A stretch of DNA of 64,000 nt from Kingdonia uniflora (Eukaryota; Streptophyta; Magnoliopsida; Ranunculales; Circaeasteraceae): contig JACGCM010002776.1 in the NCBI GenBank assembly GCA_014058105.1, positions 248,001 to 312,000 of the forward strand, written 5' to 3'. The translations under genes were made by a program, and so were the position numbers. Shown piece after piece: positions 1-11,725 of this stretch. Below the pieces are notes generated by a model. That model made no database searches and had not been told where the DNA came from. It worked only from the letters and a program-made list of their open reading frames with translations. Position 1 is the first letter of the stretch. Each line of letters opens with the position of its first letter.

Positions 1-1290
1 CACGAATGCAATCGCCATAAGCCTAAAAATCAGAGAAGTTTAAATCCCCAAGAACCTCATCTTGAACCATAATCTCTAATCTCTTTCTAGAAATATATCA
101 TAGTTGCTTGTGCAATAACATTGAAGATTGCTCATAATCTCTAGAACATTTAGAAGTAAATAAAATACTATCCTCAACTGATAAACATAATAGAAAAGTC
201 TCAAATGAATGATCAAAAGATAGATAATATGACCTATCAACTAGTAAACCAGAACCAATAATAGAATCATGATGAATAATACCAAAACCACCATGTTTAA
301 AATTGAAAAAAATAACTGAAAAAGTGCAATCGAGAAACTGAAGCTAGAGATTGTCTTATCGATAGAACATAAAAAGTGTATGTTCAATCTAATGTAACAC
401 CTATGTTTAAAACCAAGCGAAAAGTGCTAACAAACTCAATGGGAAGGCTTCTAGTAGCTTCTGAGAAAACCTGCCCCTCTGGCCTTGCAGGCCACCTACT
501 GATGAACCCCTGTAGAAAATTCAAAATGTGAATAGTTGCCCTAGAATCTAACCACCAAAATTTGGTGGGAACATCAACCAAATTGGATTCAAAGCAAACA
601 TAAATAGAACTAATACCACCTTTCTTAGTCAGCCAATTTTTGGAAAAATGATAGTCCTACTTCATATGACCTTTCATCTTATAAAAGAAACATTTTATAA
701 TTGATGAAGTAATTGTTGACGAAATCACATTCTATTTCCCATTCCCATTCCCTAAACGAGAACTCTGCCCTGAACTAGACATAAAAAAATTCCTCTTCAA
801 AAAATCTTGATTCTTGAACTTCTTTTTCCCATGAGAATGAATGGACAACCCCTTTATGGAAATAGTCAGATGAGTCGATTCTATTTTACCTTTTTCAAGT
901 CATTCTTTTATAAAGGCCAATACTGCAATCAACTCATTCATTTCGATCCCAAATTTTATCATAATTTTGGTAGTGAACTTGGAACATTTCGAAACTTTTT
1001 GGAAGAGACCAAACTGCTAAGTGAACCATCAAAGTATCATCAATGGTAAGACCGAGTTCTTTTAAGGTAAGAACTAACTTGGAGATCTTAAGAATGTGCG
1101 AGGGCACATTTCTACTGCTGTCATACTTCAGCGATAGAAACGGAGATAAGTAAATGTACTACCTTTCCTTGACGGATCCCTTGAACTGTTTCTTAATGAC
1201 ATCTAACAGTTCCTTTGCGGTACCTTTCTCAGCGATATTGCCCCACATAATAAGATCGATGGAAGAACTAATGATGAGATTTGCCATATT
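1..1290 (-). pseudogene. Ty1/copia gag-pol remnant (gag, protease start, pre-integrase)
   Basis: Read right to left, this is a decayed copia polyprotein. Around 1290-1130 is the gag stretch AKELLDVIKKQFKGS. Around 930-1060 are pieces like KELGLTIDD and SLPKSFEMF. At about 384-581 is the protease-side peptide VPTKFWWLDSRATIHI, where the family has DSGATIHI, so the glycine of the active-site triad is changed to Arg. At about 1-120 is a GAG-pre-integrase stretch reading ISRKRLEIM then LNFSDF. Several frameshifts and stops separate the pieces, so no protein can be made. The element runs off the left edge; integrase and RT would lie outside the window. Family assignment is firm; exact limits are not. 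Confidence 0.85.
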
Positions 1291-2600
1291 ATTGGCTTTG
1301 ACCTATTTAGTATGGGCAACTTTTTTTTGCATCAGAAGAGGTATCTGTAAGATCTACGGGCTAGGCTTGAGTGAGTACAAAATTAAAATCAAGGTAGCCT
1401 AGGGTAATCTAGATTTTGAGCTTCTAGTTGAATTAATTAGAGTTCGTTAAGGTCTCAATATTAGTCAGTTGGTTATGGATCATAGGGTCCATAGCTGCAT
1501 AAACCAAAGACTTATATTTGGACGTGTATCAATTTTAAAAAAACATTATGCACGTTTAACTTGATATGTGAAAAATCTATAACTTGATGTCTTTAATCTC
1601 GATCCTACTTGGGGTTAGTATGGTCGAGTCGAAGTGTATATTGTATTTAAGGTATTGACTTTTTACTCTATGGGAATAACGGTGTATCATCGAATCCCTC
1701 CTTTGGGTGGTGATTTGACATACATTGCCCCCAAGTTGGTGGTCACACACGCTCAGGAATAAACTGGCCATTTACATTTTGAATTGAGACACTTTATCAC
1801 CATTGGGCCGAGGGTGATCCTTATCTCCCCCTACCGTGTAGCCTATCTTGACCCACTAATAATTAGAAGTTTCTTAGCCATCTTTAGTTGGCCTAATTAT
1901 TTAAAGTTTAATTAGTGCAAAGTAGTCTTAATAAGACTTTACAAGAGAGTCTCAAAATTAAGTGAAACATTCAACTCCATAGACAAAACTCCTTTGTGTG
2001 TATTTGCCCATTTTATATTCCACATTCCTAACGACTACCTGATTTCACTTAAACCCTATTGGAGATCATTAAGCATTAAATTCCTATATCAATAATTATT
2101 TATCATAGCTTATGCCAGATGTCTTTTTTCAATTAATAAGAAATATTAATGATTTATGGATTAAATTACTCACTATTGATTTATTATAATCCCTTAAGAG
2201 AGTGGCCTCATGTTGAAGTATACATGGACTTGAGTTTTATTAAAGTTAGCAATATTAACTAACTCAGAGTAATATCCAACTACCTAATATATTAATATTA
2301 ATAATAAATCTAGAGATCAAATAAATAAGACTTCTGCATATGCAAAGCGCGAATCTCTATGCACATAGAATTAAAGAAGCATTTATGGGAACATTGAGTG
2401 AGAAAGAGAGAAAGAAGAAAAATAACTCATACTCCACTCCTAAAACTTTGCCAAATTGTAAACTATTAATGCACTAAATGGGATAAATTATAGAGATAAA
2501 ATCAAAACTTTAAACCATGGCTCTCTTCGTATAACTTTTTGAACACCCAATCTACGATCGAAACCCTTGTTAACCCCTTATATTAACAATGATCAACATG
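1291..2600 (-). other. Probable 5' leader/LTR region of the copia remnant
   Basis: This AT-rich stretch lies just upstream (minus strand) of the copia gag and has no coding potential that I can support. Its position and composition fit an LTR plus leader, but I found no clear primer-binding site or paired LTR. The assignment is positional inference only. Confidence 0.35.
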
Positions 2601-3479
2601 ATCATGAACATAACATGTACAAAATTTTCACCTTTTTATAACAATAAGTAAGAGCAAAACCCAATACAAAAATTGCATATTTCATGATATAAGACTAAAA
2701 CCCCCATAAATCAATGTAATCTGGCGAGTGAAAGGTGATAACCAAAAAACAATCAAGCTTTATTGATTGAGAAGAAAATAGGCCGAAAAAAGAGCCTGGC
2801 TAGATTGAAATGAGGCCTACTCCATCAAACTTTGGTTATTGTTTTCTACAGAGAACTTCGTTTGTATACACATAGACTGGATGAGGCTTGACTGACACCA
2901 GCTCCTCAAAAGGAGACTCTAGTACATATATAATAGAAGAGGAATAGGTTGGTGGAGTCTAGGAGGCCAACCAAGTGAAGAATAAAAAATATATCTTATT
3001 CTAGGTATAGGTAGATCAAAACCAAGTAAGGAAGATGACTGAGCCAAGGCTGATCGGGAAACACTTCAGGGTGGCCTTCTTCATCCAAATTGTACACTCA
3101 ACTCTGCCAACATCAACGTGCTCATTCATATATTTGAATAGGATTTCCCCAATCTCCTATAATCCAAGCCAACACCTTGTTTAAAATCCCAAACTCAAAT
3201 CAATTTTGAAGTCGTACTTGATTATAAAATTTGATGAAGAAATCGCACTCGGTTTTGACACAGGGTTTTTGGTGAACCTCTCACTAGATGGGTCTTTTTA
3301 AGCATAAAGAAGAAAACAAAAGAGAGAAACAAAAACTTTTTGGTTGGAGTACAAAACCATTAAAGTACAAAAAGCAAAAACCATTAACGTAGAGAGGAAA
3401 AACTTCTGACAACAATTTTTGTTGCCTTCTCTCTTTACGTCAATTGATTAATCATTGAAATATGTATCCTAGCGATTGA
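2601..3479. other. Intergenic, no gene seen
   Basis: AT-rich sequence with short open frames only. I recognise no protein, RNA or repeat here. Confidence 0.5.
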
Positions 3480-3800
3480 TTTAAATTGTAGGAATTTAAT
3501 AATATTACTATGATCAATGAATCGGATATGAAAAGAATTTTACTAACCTCTTCTCCAGCTTTAGTAAATCCTCCTAAGCTTGAGTGGAGTCTTCCCTTGG
3601 ATTGGCTGCAGACATTAATGGGATGGTTTTTTGTGTAGTAGCCTCCAAGAAGGACTTCCCCTCTCTTTAACCTGATAGGGCTTGAGTAGTCTTCCCATTA
3701 TACCCTCAAACCCAAATAAGAGTAATACTAGGTTCCACCAACTAATAGCACCTATACGACCTATTAACATGTGTGCTCGTGAACTCGAAAATGAAATACT
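3480..3800. repeat. Diverged dispersed repeat, copy 1
   Basis: A segment with the phrase CTTCCCATTATACC, then AAGAGTAATACTAGGTTCCACC, resembles a segment at 6150-6430 (CTTCCCATTATGCC, then AGAGTAACACCCAGGTTCCC). The two copies are in the same orientation and flank the LINE remnant. They could be a worn LTR pair or two copies of one intergenic repeat. Similarity is by eye and patchy. Confidence 0.4.
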
Positions 3801-3879
3801 GAGTAGTACCGGCATAGATGAAAAATCCAACAAAGCTCGAAGTTAAATGACGCTCTAAAATAATGAATCTTTTCATTTA

Positions 3880-5060
3880 CGAATATACCCGGGAACAAAT
3901 GGCACATTTCCAATGAACTCAGGAGGTGGACCCTGAACGTAATATAACGAAGAAGCCATTTCAGGAAATGTTATAGGATTTACAAATGATTGAACATAAA
4001 GGGAGTTATAATTAATATTAGGTTCAGAAGGAGATGGCAAAGGCCTGCTGAGTTAGAATTTTGGAGAACAAGTATCTTAACAGTTGAACTAATTCACTAT
4101 GACTGCAGCATCCATCTCTACCATCATAGGATTTAATTGATGTTTTATGTAAAGCTTAAGATCATGCAGGAAACCAAGGAGCTCAGCTGAAGTATTTGTA
4201 CTTTCGACCTTGTCCCAGTACCATAGAATAGCCTATAATACAGTTTCCCTCCGTCTCCAACAATGCCACCTACACTACTCATACCTGTGTCTAGAACTGA
4301 ACCATCTATGTTAAATTTGAACCACCCTACAGGTCATCTTAACCATCTAACCATTCCCATAGTCTTACTTTCAACAGTTTTCCTAGATACTCTTAAAGCC
4401 TGTTATGGTAAGGTTTCACAAAACTTTGCATTCTTCCTAACCTGCACTTTGTAGTTTGTACATTACATCCTATATCCATTTTTAAATTTTCAAGATAATG
4501 GGGTGAGCATTCATGTTGATATTCTCATACCTGGCTGTGCATCTTGCTCTCCTAATCTCCAACACAATGAGAGCTGGAAGGATGCCTTTGATAATACCCA
4601 TCTGAGATTGAGTATTAGAAGCCATGAATTATGTCCCTTGTCTAGCCCAATAATTTTGATTTGTAATATTAGTTAAACCACAAGCTCTAGCAAAATAATG
4701 CCAAACTGATCTAACAATGTCACCTGACACAGTAGATGTTCTAATGTCACCATGAGCACAACAGTGACATTTGGAGGTGAGTGAAATCTTTTGTTGAATA
4801 TAAAAATCTACTGGAACCATGTTAGCCTAAAATTTCTAACTGAAGACATAGATTTTGAAGGGGATACAGCTATGCCAAATCCACTTCATTCTCTCCTGAA
4901 TCGAATGTGCACATCTCCAAAATTCTCAAACAGACTTGGTAGAGAAATTATCTCCAGCAGAAAGAGACCAAAGGGAGCTTTTATTTATCTTCGTAAAGAA
5001 AAAAAAATTTGTGAGGCTGCCATCACACACACACATACACACACAAACTCCAAGTAGCCT
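3880..5060 (-). pseudogene. LINE (L1-type) ORF2 C-terminal remnant: zf-RVT plus RNase H
   Basis: Reading minus from about 5060: FSTKSV.EFWRCAHS, then MKWIWHSCIPFKI, then IQQKISLTSKCHCCAHGD and VRSVWHYFARACG (4629-4820). This is the usual order of the reverse-transcriptase zinc-binding domain (zf-RVT), with its tryptophans and Cys-Cys pair. After a linker (LPALIVLEI.RARCTARYE, about 4500-4570) comes a plant non-LTR RNase H: FNIDGSVLDTGMSSVGGI (about 4270-4330), then a segment like AELLGFLHDLKLYIKHQ. Stops and frameshifts are frequent. RT proper is missing to the right, which fits 5' truncation or decay. A host RNase H-like gene is less likely because the zf-RVT neighbour is present. Confidence 0.8.
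5024..5048. repeat. (CA)n microsatellite
   Basis: Short CA/CACACATA run at the right edge of the LINE remnant. Confidence 0.85.
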
Positions 5061-5399
5061 TTGCTTTGACTATCTGAAAGAGATCTAATCCATAATCAAT
5101 GAAGAACATACAGTTGGCGAGAGAATTTCCCCTTTGGAGCTTCAATTGCTCAATGATTTGATTTCAATTAAATTACTTTCAAAACCCTAAGTCTCTCTTA
5201 CAAACACTTGAATTGATCTAAGATCATTTCACCTTGCCTAGCCTTACGCCTTTATGAGGGTTACAAGTTTCTAGTTATGAGATAGGACCATTATGCCCTT
5301 GAAATGCGTAAATATTGAAGGAATAGGTTAGTCATTGGAACGAACCCATGGGCCATTCAAATGACTGATCAAATTAAGCATATGAAAAGCCTCAGCGTG

Positions 5400-5790
5400 A
5401 ATTGGTCTTCTGGGATCCCCAGGTCGTTCGAACGACTCCAATGTCGTTCAAGCGACTTACCTACTTTTGCTTGCAAACTTCCTCAGATTGAATTGGTATT
5501 TTGTAAACTCCAGTTCGTTCGAACGACTCCAAATGTTGTTCGAACGACTCACTTATTTTTGCCTGAAAATAAACTCATATCGAATTGGTCTTCTGTGAAC
5601 TCTAGGTCGAATAGACTCAGTTCGAATTGGTTCAGGTCATATAAACTCAGCTTAAATTAGTATTCTGGGAACTCCAGGTCAAATAGACTCAGTTCAAATT
5701 GGTCTAGTTCGAATAGACTCAGCTCAAATTATCTCTTCCTCTCATATCTCGTTCGAATGACTCCAAGGTTTGTTTGAACGAGTTGGCATC
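5400..5790. repeat. Degenerate short repeats built on TTCGAA
   Basis: The stretch repeats phrases such as GTTCGAACGACTCCAA (three or more variants) and then AATAGACTCAGTTCGAATTGG (about five variants). The core TTCGAA is a palindrome. No coding potential is convincing. Similar TATTCGAATAG phrases occur inside the Sirevirus-like LTRs at 9040-9190 and 11370-11500, so the motif may come from a related element. Confidence 0.6.
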
Positions 5791-6149
5791 TTTTGAAGGG
5801 GTTCGATCTTTAGATCCTCCTGGATCAAGATCCCCTACATACTTTTCCACATATTTGAGCAAAAGATTTGTGCTGGTAGCTGCTACCATTTGCTTTTGTT
5901 TGAGAAAAGAAGACCAAAGAGAATTTGGTACAGAAGATTCCAAAAGGAATTTAAGAATATAGTTGTGCAATGATATGCCCAACCATCTTTAAATAAGAAT
6001 TTTCTCTTCGTTAAGGGTTCTTAAATCGATATACAGGAGATAAAAGAAAAAAGTTGTAACCCTAAGAAAAAAAAATTGTTCTAGGTCAAAAGAATAAGAT
6101 TTAGACCTAGACTGATAATAATTATAAGATCTTTAATCTAATCTCATGC
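5791..6149. other. Intergenic, no gene seen
   Basis: Short overlapping open frames on both strands near 5720-5980 show no recognisable family. Nothing else was seen. Confidence 0.5.
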
Positions 6150-6430
6150 AATTAACCAAGAAATAACATGATTACTAATCTTTAGCTTTGCAATAATTTG
6201 GAGATAGAAGTCTACTCTTGGATTCTATCAGTAGCTAAAGGGTGATAGCTGGCGTGTAGACCAAGAGGGATCCTCCTTTGTATTTGTAACACTAGGTTAG
6301 AAAGGCCTTCCCATTATGCCATTTTAACCTAACAAGAGTAACACCCAGGTTCCCACCGACTTGTATTACGTGTAACGCTTGGGTACACACCTAACCCATC
6401 ACTAATGATATATATTGTATGTGTAGTGAA
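6150..6430. repeat. Diverged dispersed repeat, copy 2
   Basis: Partner of the segment at 3480-3800, same orientation, with shared phrases around 6310-6370. Confidence 0.4.
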
Positions 6431-6899
6431 ACCAGTCAAACCTTATATGGCATCAGACATGAGGATAAAATCCTAGTGTTTGGGTTCTCTTTGGGGTTAC
6501 AAAGTAACTTTCAGTGACGACCTCTCTAAAATTTGAGATGTGGCTGTAGTTCATGAATTACAAGGAGGACCAACTACTAAAATTACTCAAGCAATGATGG
6601 AGAAACTCTAAGAGCATTTCAAGCTATTATTACTCAAGGGTTGTCCTTTCGAACCATGCCACAATCCCCATCCAAATGAGATCTAGCAGACTTAAATGTT
6701 TATTTGGCGCTTGTCTTTTTCCCATTGTCATCCTACATAAGAGTTAAGCACACTTATCCTAGTTTGGATACACAAATAATACTTTTATGTGTGCTTGTTT
6801 TTCCCGTTATTTCCTTAAAAATACAAGCTTACATATTTTAAGGCTGAACTTTAACAAGCCTCTATTGAAGAAAATTTGGTGCTTAATTATGAGGACTAT

Positions 6900-7400
6900 T
6901 TTTAGATCGGATTGGATCAGAATGGGGGCGATCGGAATTTTTTAGATTTTTTTTGGAACTATAATATTTGTTCCGATCCGAACTGATTTTTTCAGATCTG
7001 TAAAAATTGATTCGAATCTGAAATATTCAAAAAATTTAGAATTCCAAAATATTCGAATTAAATCGGAGTATCGTTCGGAATAAATAGGAATATTGTTCGG
7101 ATTAAATCAGATCGGAGGGTATTCGGATTAAATCGGAATATTGTTCGGATTAAATCTGGTCGGAGGGTATTCGGATTAAATTGCAATATTGTTCGGATAA
7201 AATAGGATTGGAGGGTATTCAGATCAGATTTTGTTCGGAAAAATTGGATCATAAATTGCAGAATAGCTCAAGGCTATCCGATTCTGATCTGAATTTAAAA
7301 AAAAAATCAGAAATCGAATTTTCGAAAATTGGAACTGTAAAATGGGGTTCCCAAATCGAAAAAATTAGATCGGATTTAAAAATAATCGAAAGTTCAAACT
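6900..7400. repeat. AT-rich low-complexity tract with a 48-bp minisatellite
   Basis: The phrase CGGAGGGTATTCGGATTAAAT recurs with a 48-bp step at 7113, 7161 and 7209 (the last copy degenerate), with a weaker copy before it. Flanking sequence is built from short GGATCGGA/TTCGGA words. Open frames here are only by-products of the repeat. Confidence 0.75.
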
Positions 7401-7519
7401 AAAGTTGCAGCCCAATTAATTACTAAAAGCAAATACTATACGGTCTGGTAAAGATTCCCTAATAGTATCTTAAACAATGACTTTGATGTGATAAGTCTCT
7501 AAATTAGAAACGGAAGGAA

Positions 7520-8388
7520 TTGCTGTATGGGGCTCCAAGTAGTCTAAAAATAACATTTAGTACCCCGAACTTTGTAAAACTATGACTAGATCCTAATTTG
7601 AAACTTTGATAACATTTAATACCCTAGTAAATAAAAATGCCAAGATTATCCTTTTTTCAATGTAGCCACCGAAGAAGTGAAGTAGTTTTCTTATCAACAT
7701 ACTCATCAATGTCCTCTTCACAAAAAACTTCCACTTCCATTTTCACTAAACCAATATTTTAGGGATAAAGTTTGAAAATGTTAGGATTTTCTCTTTTTCT
7801 CTCTTTATCTTATTCATGATCTACCCTTCATATCTTGTGCTTCAAGTTATATTTTCATGTGTTTCTTCATACTCAATACATGCGGACAAATTTGTTGATA
7901 TGAATAGATTCTCTTTATTTGAATTGTTTTTGAAGCGTTAATTTAAAAAGGTCTTTGCTTGGCCTTTATTCTGACTTTGTGTCGGATTATTTTCTATGTG
8001 TTGTTCGCATTTCTCTTTAATAATTCAAATTAACTTGGTAGGAGGTCCAAGTTCAACTTCATAAGTTGTAGTAATTTATGGACAATCAATGGATGTGTGT
8101 TTTGGCCTCGAAGCTTTGCCGTGAACTTCTATAGTAGATTCCATACTATTTAACATTGGGGTTCACATAAAAGTTGTTGAAAGAAGGTTTATCATTGCTT
8201 CTTTCCTCAGGGCGATGATTGAATTGCTCGACCCAGTTACAAAGTTCATAAAAAGGGTATACTCGGTATTTAGTTTTATTAGGGTATTAAGAGTAAACAA
8301 AGTTTAAAGTTCAAGTATTGAATGTAATTATTCAAATTAAAAGGTACTGAATGTAATTTTTAAACTACTTGAGGTCTCGTACAATACA
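7520..8388. mobile_element. Non-autonomous DNA transposon with long TIRs (Mutator-like)
   Basis: The left end (about 7530-7650) and the reverse complement of the right end (about 8270-8385) match over roughly 110 bp. Both start near CAAGTAGTYTAAAAAT, then ACATTYAGTACC, and both later carry TTAATACCCTA. Most differences are transitions. Long TIRs around a non-coding middle (7650-8270) fit a non-autonomous MULE. I could not fix the outermost base or prove a 9-bp target duplication, so the superfamily is inferred from TIR length. Confidence 0.65.
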
Positions 8389-8429
8389 TCTCTTTTAGAA
8401 AAGGCGTAAGGTCTCCCTAAAGTTTAGCT

Positions 8430-9414
8430 TGAAATATTTTGGTACTTGAGATTGATCGATATCAAATTATTAGGTCGCGTTAATTTGGTCTAGTTAGTAA
8501 CCTATAATTAATTTTTTAACAACTATGACCTAATTACAGGTTAATCATATAATCAATTATCAATAGTTATAATAAATAAGCATAAGAACACACGATATTA
8601 ACTCTTTGGGAAACCATTCTCAGGAGAAAAACCTACAGGTCATTATCGAATCCTCGACATCTAAAATCTACTAAGAAGAAAGAATTACAAGAATCAAAAT
8701 TTCATACAAACTCAATAAGCGCATCATGTGGATACCTATCTTTAATCACTATTCTCGGAGTCAATCCTCCGTTCTCGCAACACATTTCACTCTCGCAAAG
8801 TTTCGCTTCAGATTATGCACCAAAGATTTTCAAGCTCACAAATCACAAATTGAAATTAGGTTTTTTATAATTCTAGATTGATTCAAATTGAGCGTTAAAT
8901 CTTGTTAAATCTCTCTTTAAAGAACTCTTCTCTCAAATATCTCAAACCATAAAAATTGGTATTGAAAGAGTTGGAAAAAATATTAGAAAGAGAACTTTTA
9001 AATAGAAAACTAAAAATCATGTACTCTGTTGGAACATAACAAAAGTCTATTAGAATAGAGAGGCATCTTCCAAGAATATGTGAACATAACAAAAGTCTAT
9101 TTGAATAGAGAGGCATATGGCAAGTCTATTCGAGTAGAAAAAAAAGTCTTATTTGAACAAAGTCTATTCAAGCAGAACAAAAGTTTATTCGATAATAGCA
9201 CTATTTTCCTCAAAAAATAAAATTTGTTTAATCTTTTGCAAAATACTAATGGGCAAGAGTATTTAAGTAAATTGGTACAAAACCAATGTATTTATTCAGT
9301 GTCAGTCCAGCTATAGTCATTCCACGTGCACTCGTTGATGATGAATAACCACGAGATAGTGCTGACACTTATTCTAGACACGAAATGAAACCAATAACAA
9401 ATATAGATTTTTCA
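8430..9414 (-). mobile_element. Sirevirus-like LTR 1 (3' LTR of the left unit)
   Basis: 985-bp LTR bounded by TG...CA with short inverted ends (TGAAAT... / ...TTTTTCA). It is clearly similar along its length to LTR 2 and LTR 3. The adjacent bases on its right form a purine-rich tract on the minus strand, which makes this the 3' LTR of a minus-strand element. It holds TATTCGAATAG-type short repeats near 9040-9190. Confidence 0.85.
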
Positions 9415-9428
9415 ATCTCCCCATTTGG
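9415..9428 (-). other. Polypurine tract of left Sirevirus-like unit
   Basis: On the minus strand this reads AAATGGGGAGAT, directly before the LTR. It matches the GGGGAGATTG type tract of Ty1/copia Sireviruses. Confidence 0.75.
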
Positions 9429-9959
9429 TTCATTTCATGAAAAAACTATGACTATAAGAAAGAAAAAGTTACAACTCGATGGATTGACTCAATCACTGAA
9501 CATCTATGCTCAAAGCCACTCTTTCATCCTATAGTATATGCTATGGAATCATTATACACTAAACAAGATGTATCATGTAACCATTTAAAAAATAATGAAT
9601 CCATGAAAACGCCAAAAACATACCTGGCTTACCTATCAGAATCATCTAACAAAAGGTGAATAAAAAGAAATATAACCAACTCAATATCACATTAGAAAAG
9701 TACTAGTTATTTCCCCTTCAAAATAAGATGCATCTCCCCATCAAAATAATAGTGACCTCAGTTATAGCACAAACACCAAAAAGAATCCAAGAATAAATGG
9801 CATAAATAGACATTGGCAAATACTCCCCCTAACACAAGGAATGACAGAATGCAAATGAGTCTAAGAGATCGAAACATTGCCCATGCGTTATAAAATATTA
9901 CTAAAATGAATTACTTGGCGTGTGTGTGCATAGTCAGATAAACACCTTTTTTAGCGTAT

Positions 9960-10680
9960 CACTCATCCGCAGTTAGACCACAATGTCAAAAATTTACTTT
10001 GACAGAGGCCTCACTTGGGTGGTCACTAAAAAATTACTAAAATTTTACTAGATATGCACCCATTGGTAATTTGAGAATAATGTCTCTTTATACCATAAGC
10101 ATGGCCATAAATCATTTTTGGATTGTGTGGCTTACTAGCACTAGTGCGAGTATTTGACACTGCACTAGGTTTGGGAAATATTATGGCTTTAATAATTTTT
10201 TTAACCAAATAGGATCTTTTATTTGAATTAACGTTTTCATATCCAAGCCACCATTTATCACTTTTAGATTTGCCCATACTTAGCATTTTATCAATCTTTA
10301 TCACTCTATGATCGAACATTTGAACTTTTTGTTTAGATGAGACTAATCAAGCTTGGCCTGATCAAGTTTATTCATGGTTGATTTAATCATCTCCTGTATT
10401 GCATAAACTTATTTTTCTAAATTATTTACTTTGTCAAAAAACTCATGTTTCTTACATTCAAGTCTTTTTGGCTAAAAATTTATATTATCAGTATTTTCTT
10501 TTAATTTATTACTGAGTGTGTTAACATGTTTTTTCAAGCCTTTGTTAATTTTCTCAATTTTAGCACACCACTTCTTTAACCGGGAATAAAATTATTCAAG
10601 ATTAAAATTATCATGTTTAACATCTTTTCCATCAAAGGGGGACGAACGATTTATGGGACATTCAAATCTTTCAGAATCCA
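9960..10680 (-). pseudogene. Sirevirus-type gag remnant
   Basis: Minus-strand reading starts at MDSERFECPINRSSPFDGK near 10680. A coiled-coil stretch follows (KINKGLKKHVNTLSNKLKE). Then come IDKMLSMGKSKSDKWWLGYE and a degraded zinc-knuckle-like region (GHAYGIKRHYSQI). The order 'coiled coil, then LD.ML..GK..GDK.GLGYE, then CCHC' is that of Maximus/SIRE gag proteins. The N-terminal two thirds of a normal gag is missing, and stops interrupt the rest. The CCHC cysteines are largely lost. Confidence 0.75.
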
Positions 10681-10740
10681 TTAATCTCAAATACATGAGT
10701 TAGGATCCACACTCAGATTGTTAAGCCTTCAAGCATAACT

Positions 10741-10752
10741 GCTCTGATGCCA
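10741..10752 (-). other. Primer-binding site (initiator tRNA-Met type)
   Basis: Minus strand TGGCATCAGAGC, two bases from the LTR. It differs at one base from the standard TGGTATCAGAGC. Confidence 0.85.
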
Positions 10753-10754
10753 AT

Positions 10755-11725
10755 TGAAAAATTTTAGTACTTAAAAATTAATCGATATCGAATTATTAGG
10801 TCAAGTTAATTTGGTCAAATATTCTAGAATCAATATTCTAGCAACTATGACCAAATTTCAGGTTAATCTTATAATCAATTATCAATAGTTATAATCAATA
10901 AACACAAGAACACACGATATTAACCCTGTAGGAAACCTTTTTTATGGGAAAAACCCACTGGTCGTATTCGAATCCTCGACAACTAAAATCTACTATGTAA
11001 AAAAAATTATAATAATCTAAATCACTTATAGACTCAATAAACACATCCCGTGGTTATCTATCTTTAATCACTATTCATTCAATCAGTCCTCCGTTCTTGC
11101 AATGCTCTTTGTTTCTACAACATCTCACTTCAGATTATGTACCAAGTTTTTAAAGCTCGAATCTCTTAAGCTCTCATATTATAAATTAAAATTAGGTTTT
11201 TTGTAACTCTAGATCGATTCCACTTGAGGGCTAATTTTTGTTGAAACACTCTTTGAAGAACTCATCTCTCAAATATCATAAGCCCTAAAAATTAATTTTT
11301 GAAGAGTAAAAAAAAATAGAAAGGAAACTTTTAAATAGAAAACTGAAAATCATGTACTCTACTTGAACTAAACAAATGTCTATTCAAACAGAGAGGCATA
11401 TGCCAAGTCTATTCGAATAGAATAAAAATATAATCCAACAGAGATGCATCTGCCAAGTCTATTCAAGTAAAATAAAAACCTATTCGAACAAAATAAAATT
11501 ATATTCAAACATAATACTATTTTTATCAAATGACAAAATTGTTTTTAGCTTTTGTAAAATACTAATGGGTTATAGTATTTGAGCAAAGATGTACAAAACC
11601 AATAAACCTATTCAGTGTCAGTCAAGCTCATTCCATGTGTACTTTAATACGATAAATAACCACGAGATAGTGTAAACAATTATTCTAGGTACGAAATGTA
11701 ACCAATACCAAATATAGATGTTTTA
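10755..11725 (-). mobile_element. Sirevirus-like LTR 2 (shared middle LTR)
   Basis: 971-bp LTR. It serves as 5' LTR for the left unit (PBS on its left) and as 3' LTR for the right unit (polypurine tract GAAGGGGGAGAT on its right, minus strand). Its right end is TA instead of CA, a one-base change. Confidence 0.85.

Larger units (their letters stand above)
9415..10754 (-). mobile_element. Internal region of left Sirevirus-like unit, no pol
   Basis: Only about 1.3 kb lies between two LTRs. It holds PBS, a gag remnant and polypurine tract, but no protease, integrase, RT or RNase H. The unit is therefore non-autonomous or internally deleted. Confidence 0.75.

Noticed and set aside
7058..7402. 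Short frames rich in RSD/NPN words
   Set aside because: They are translations of the 48-bp minisatellite and its low-complexity flanks.
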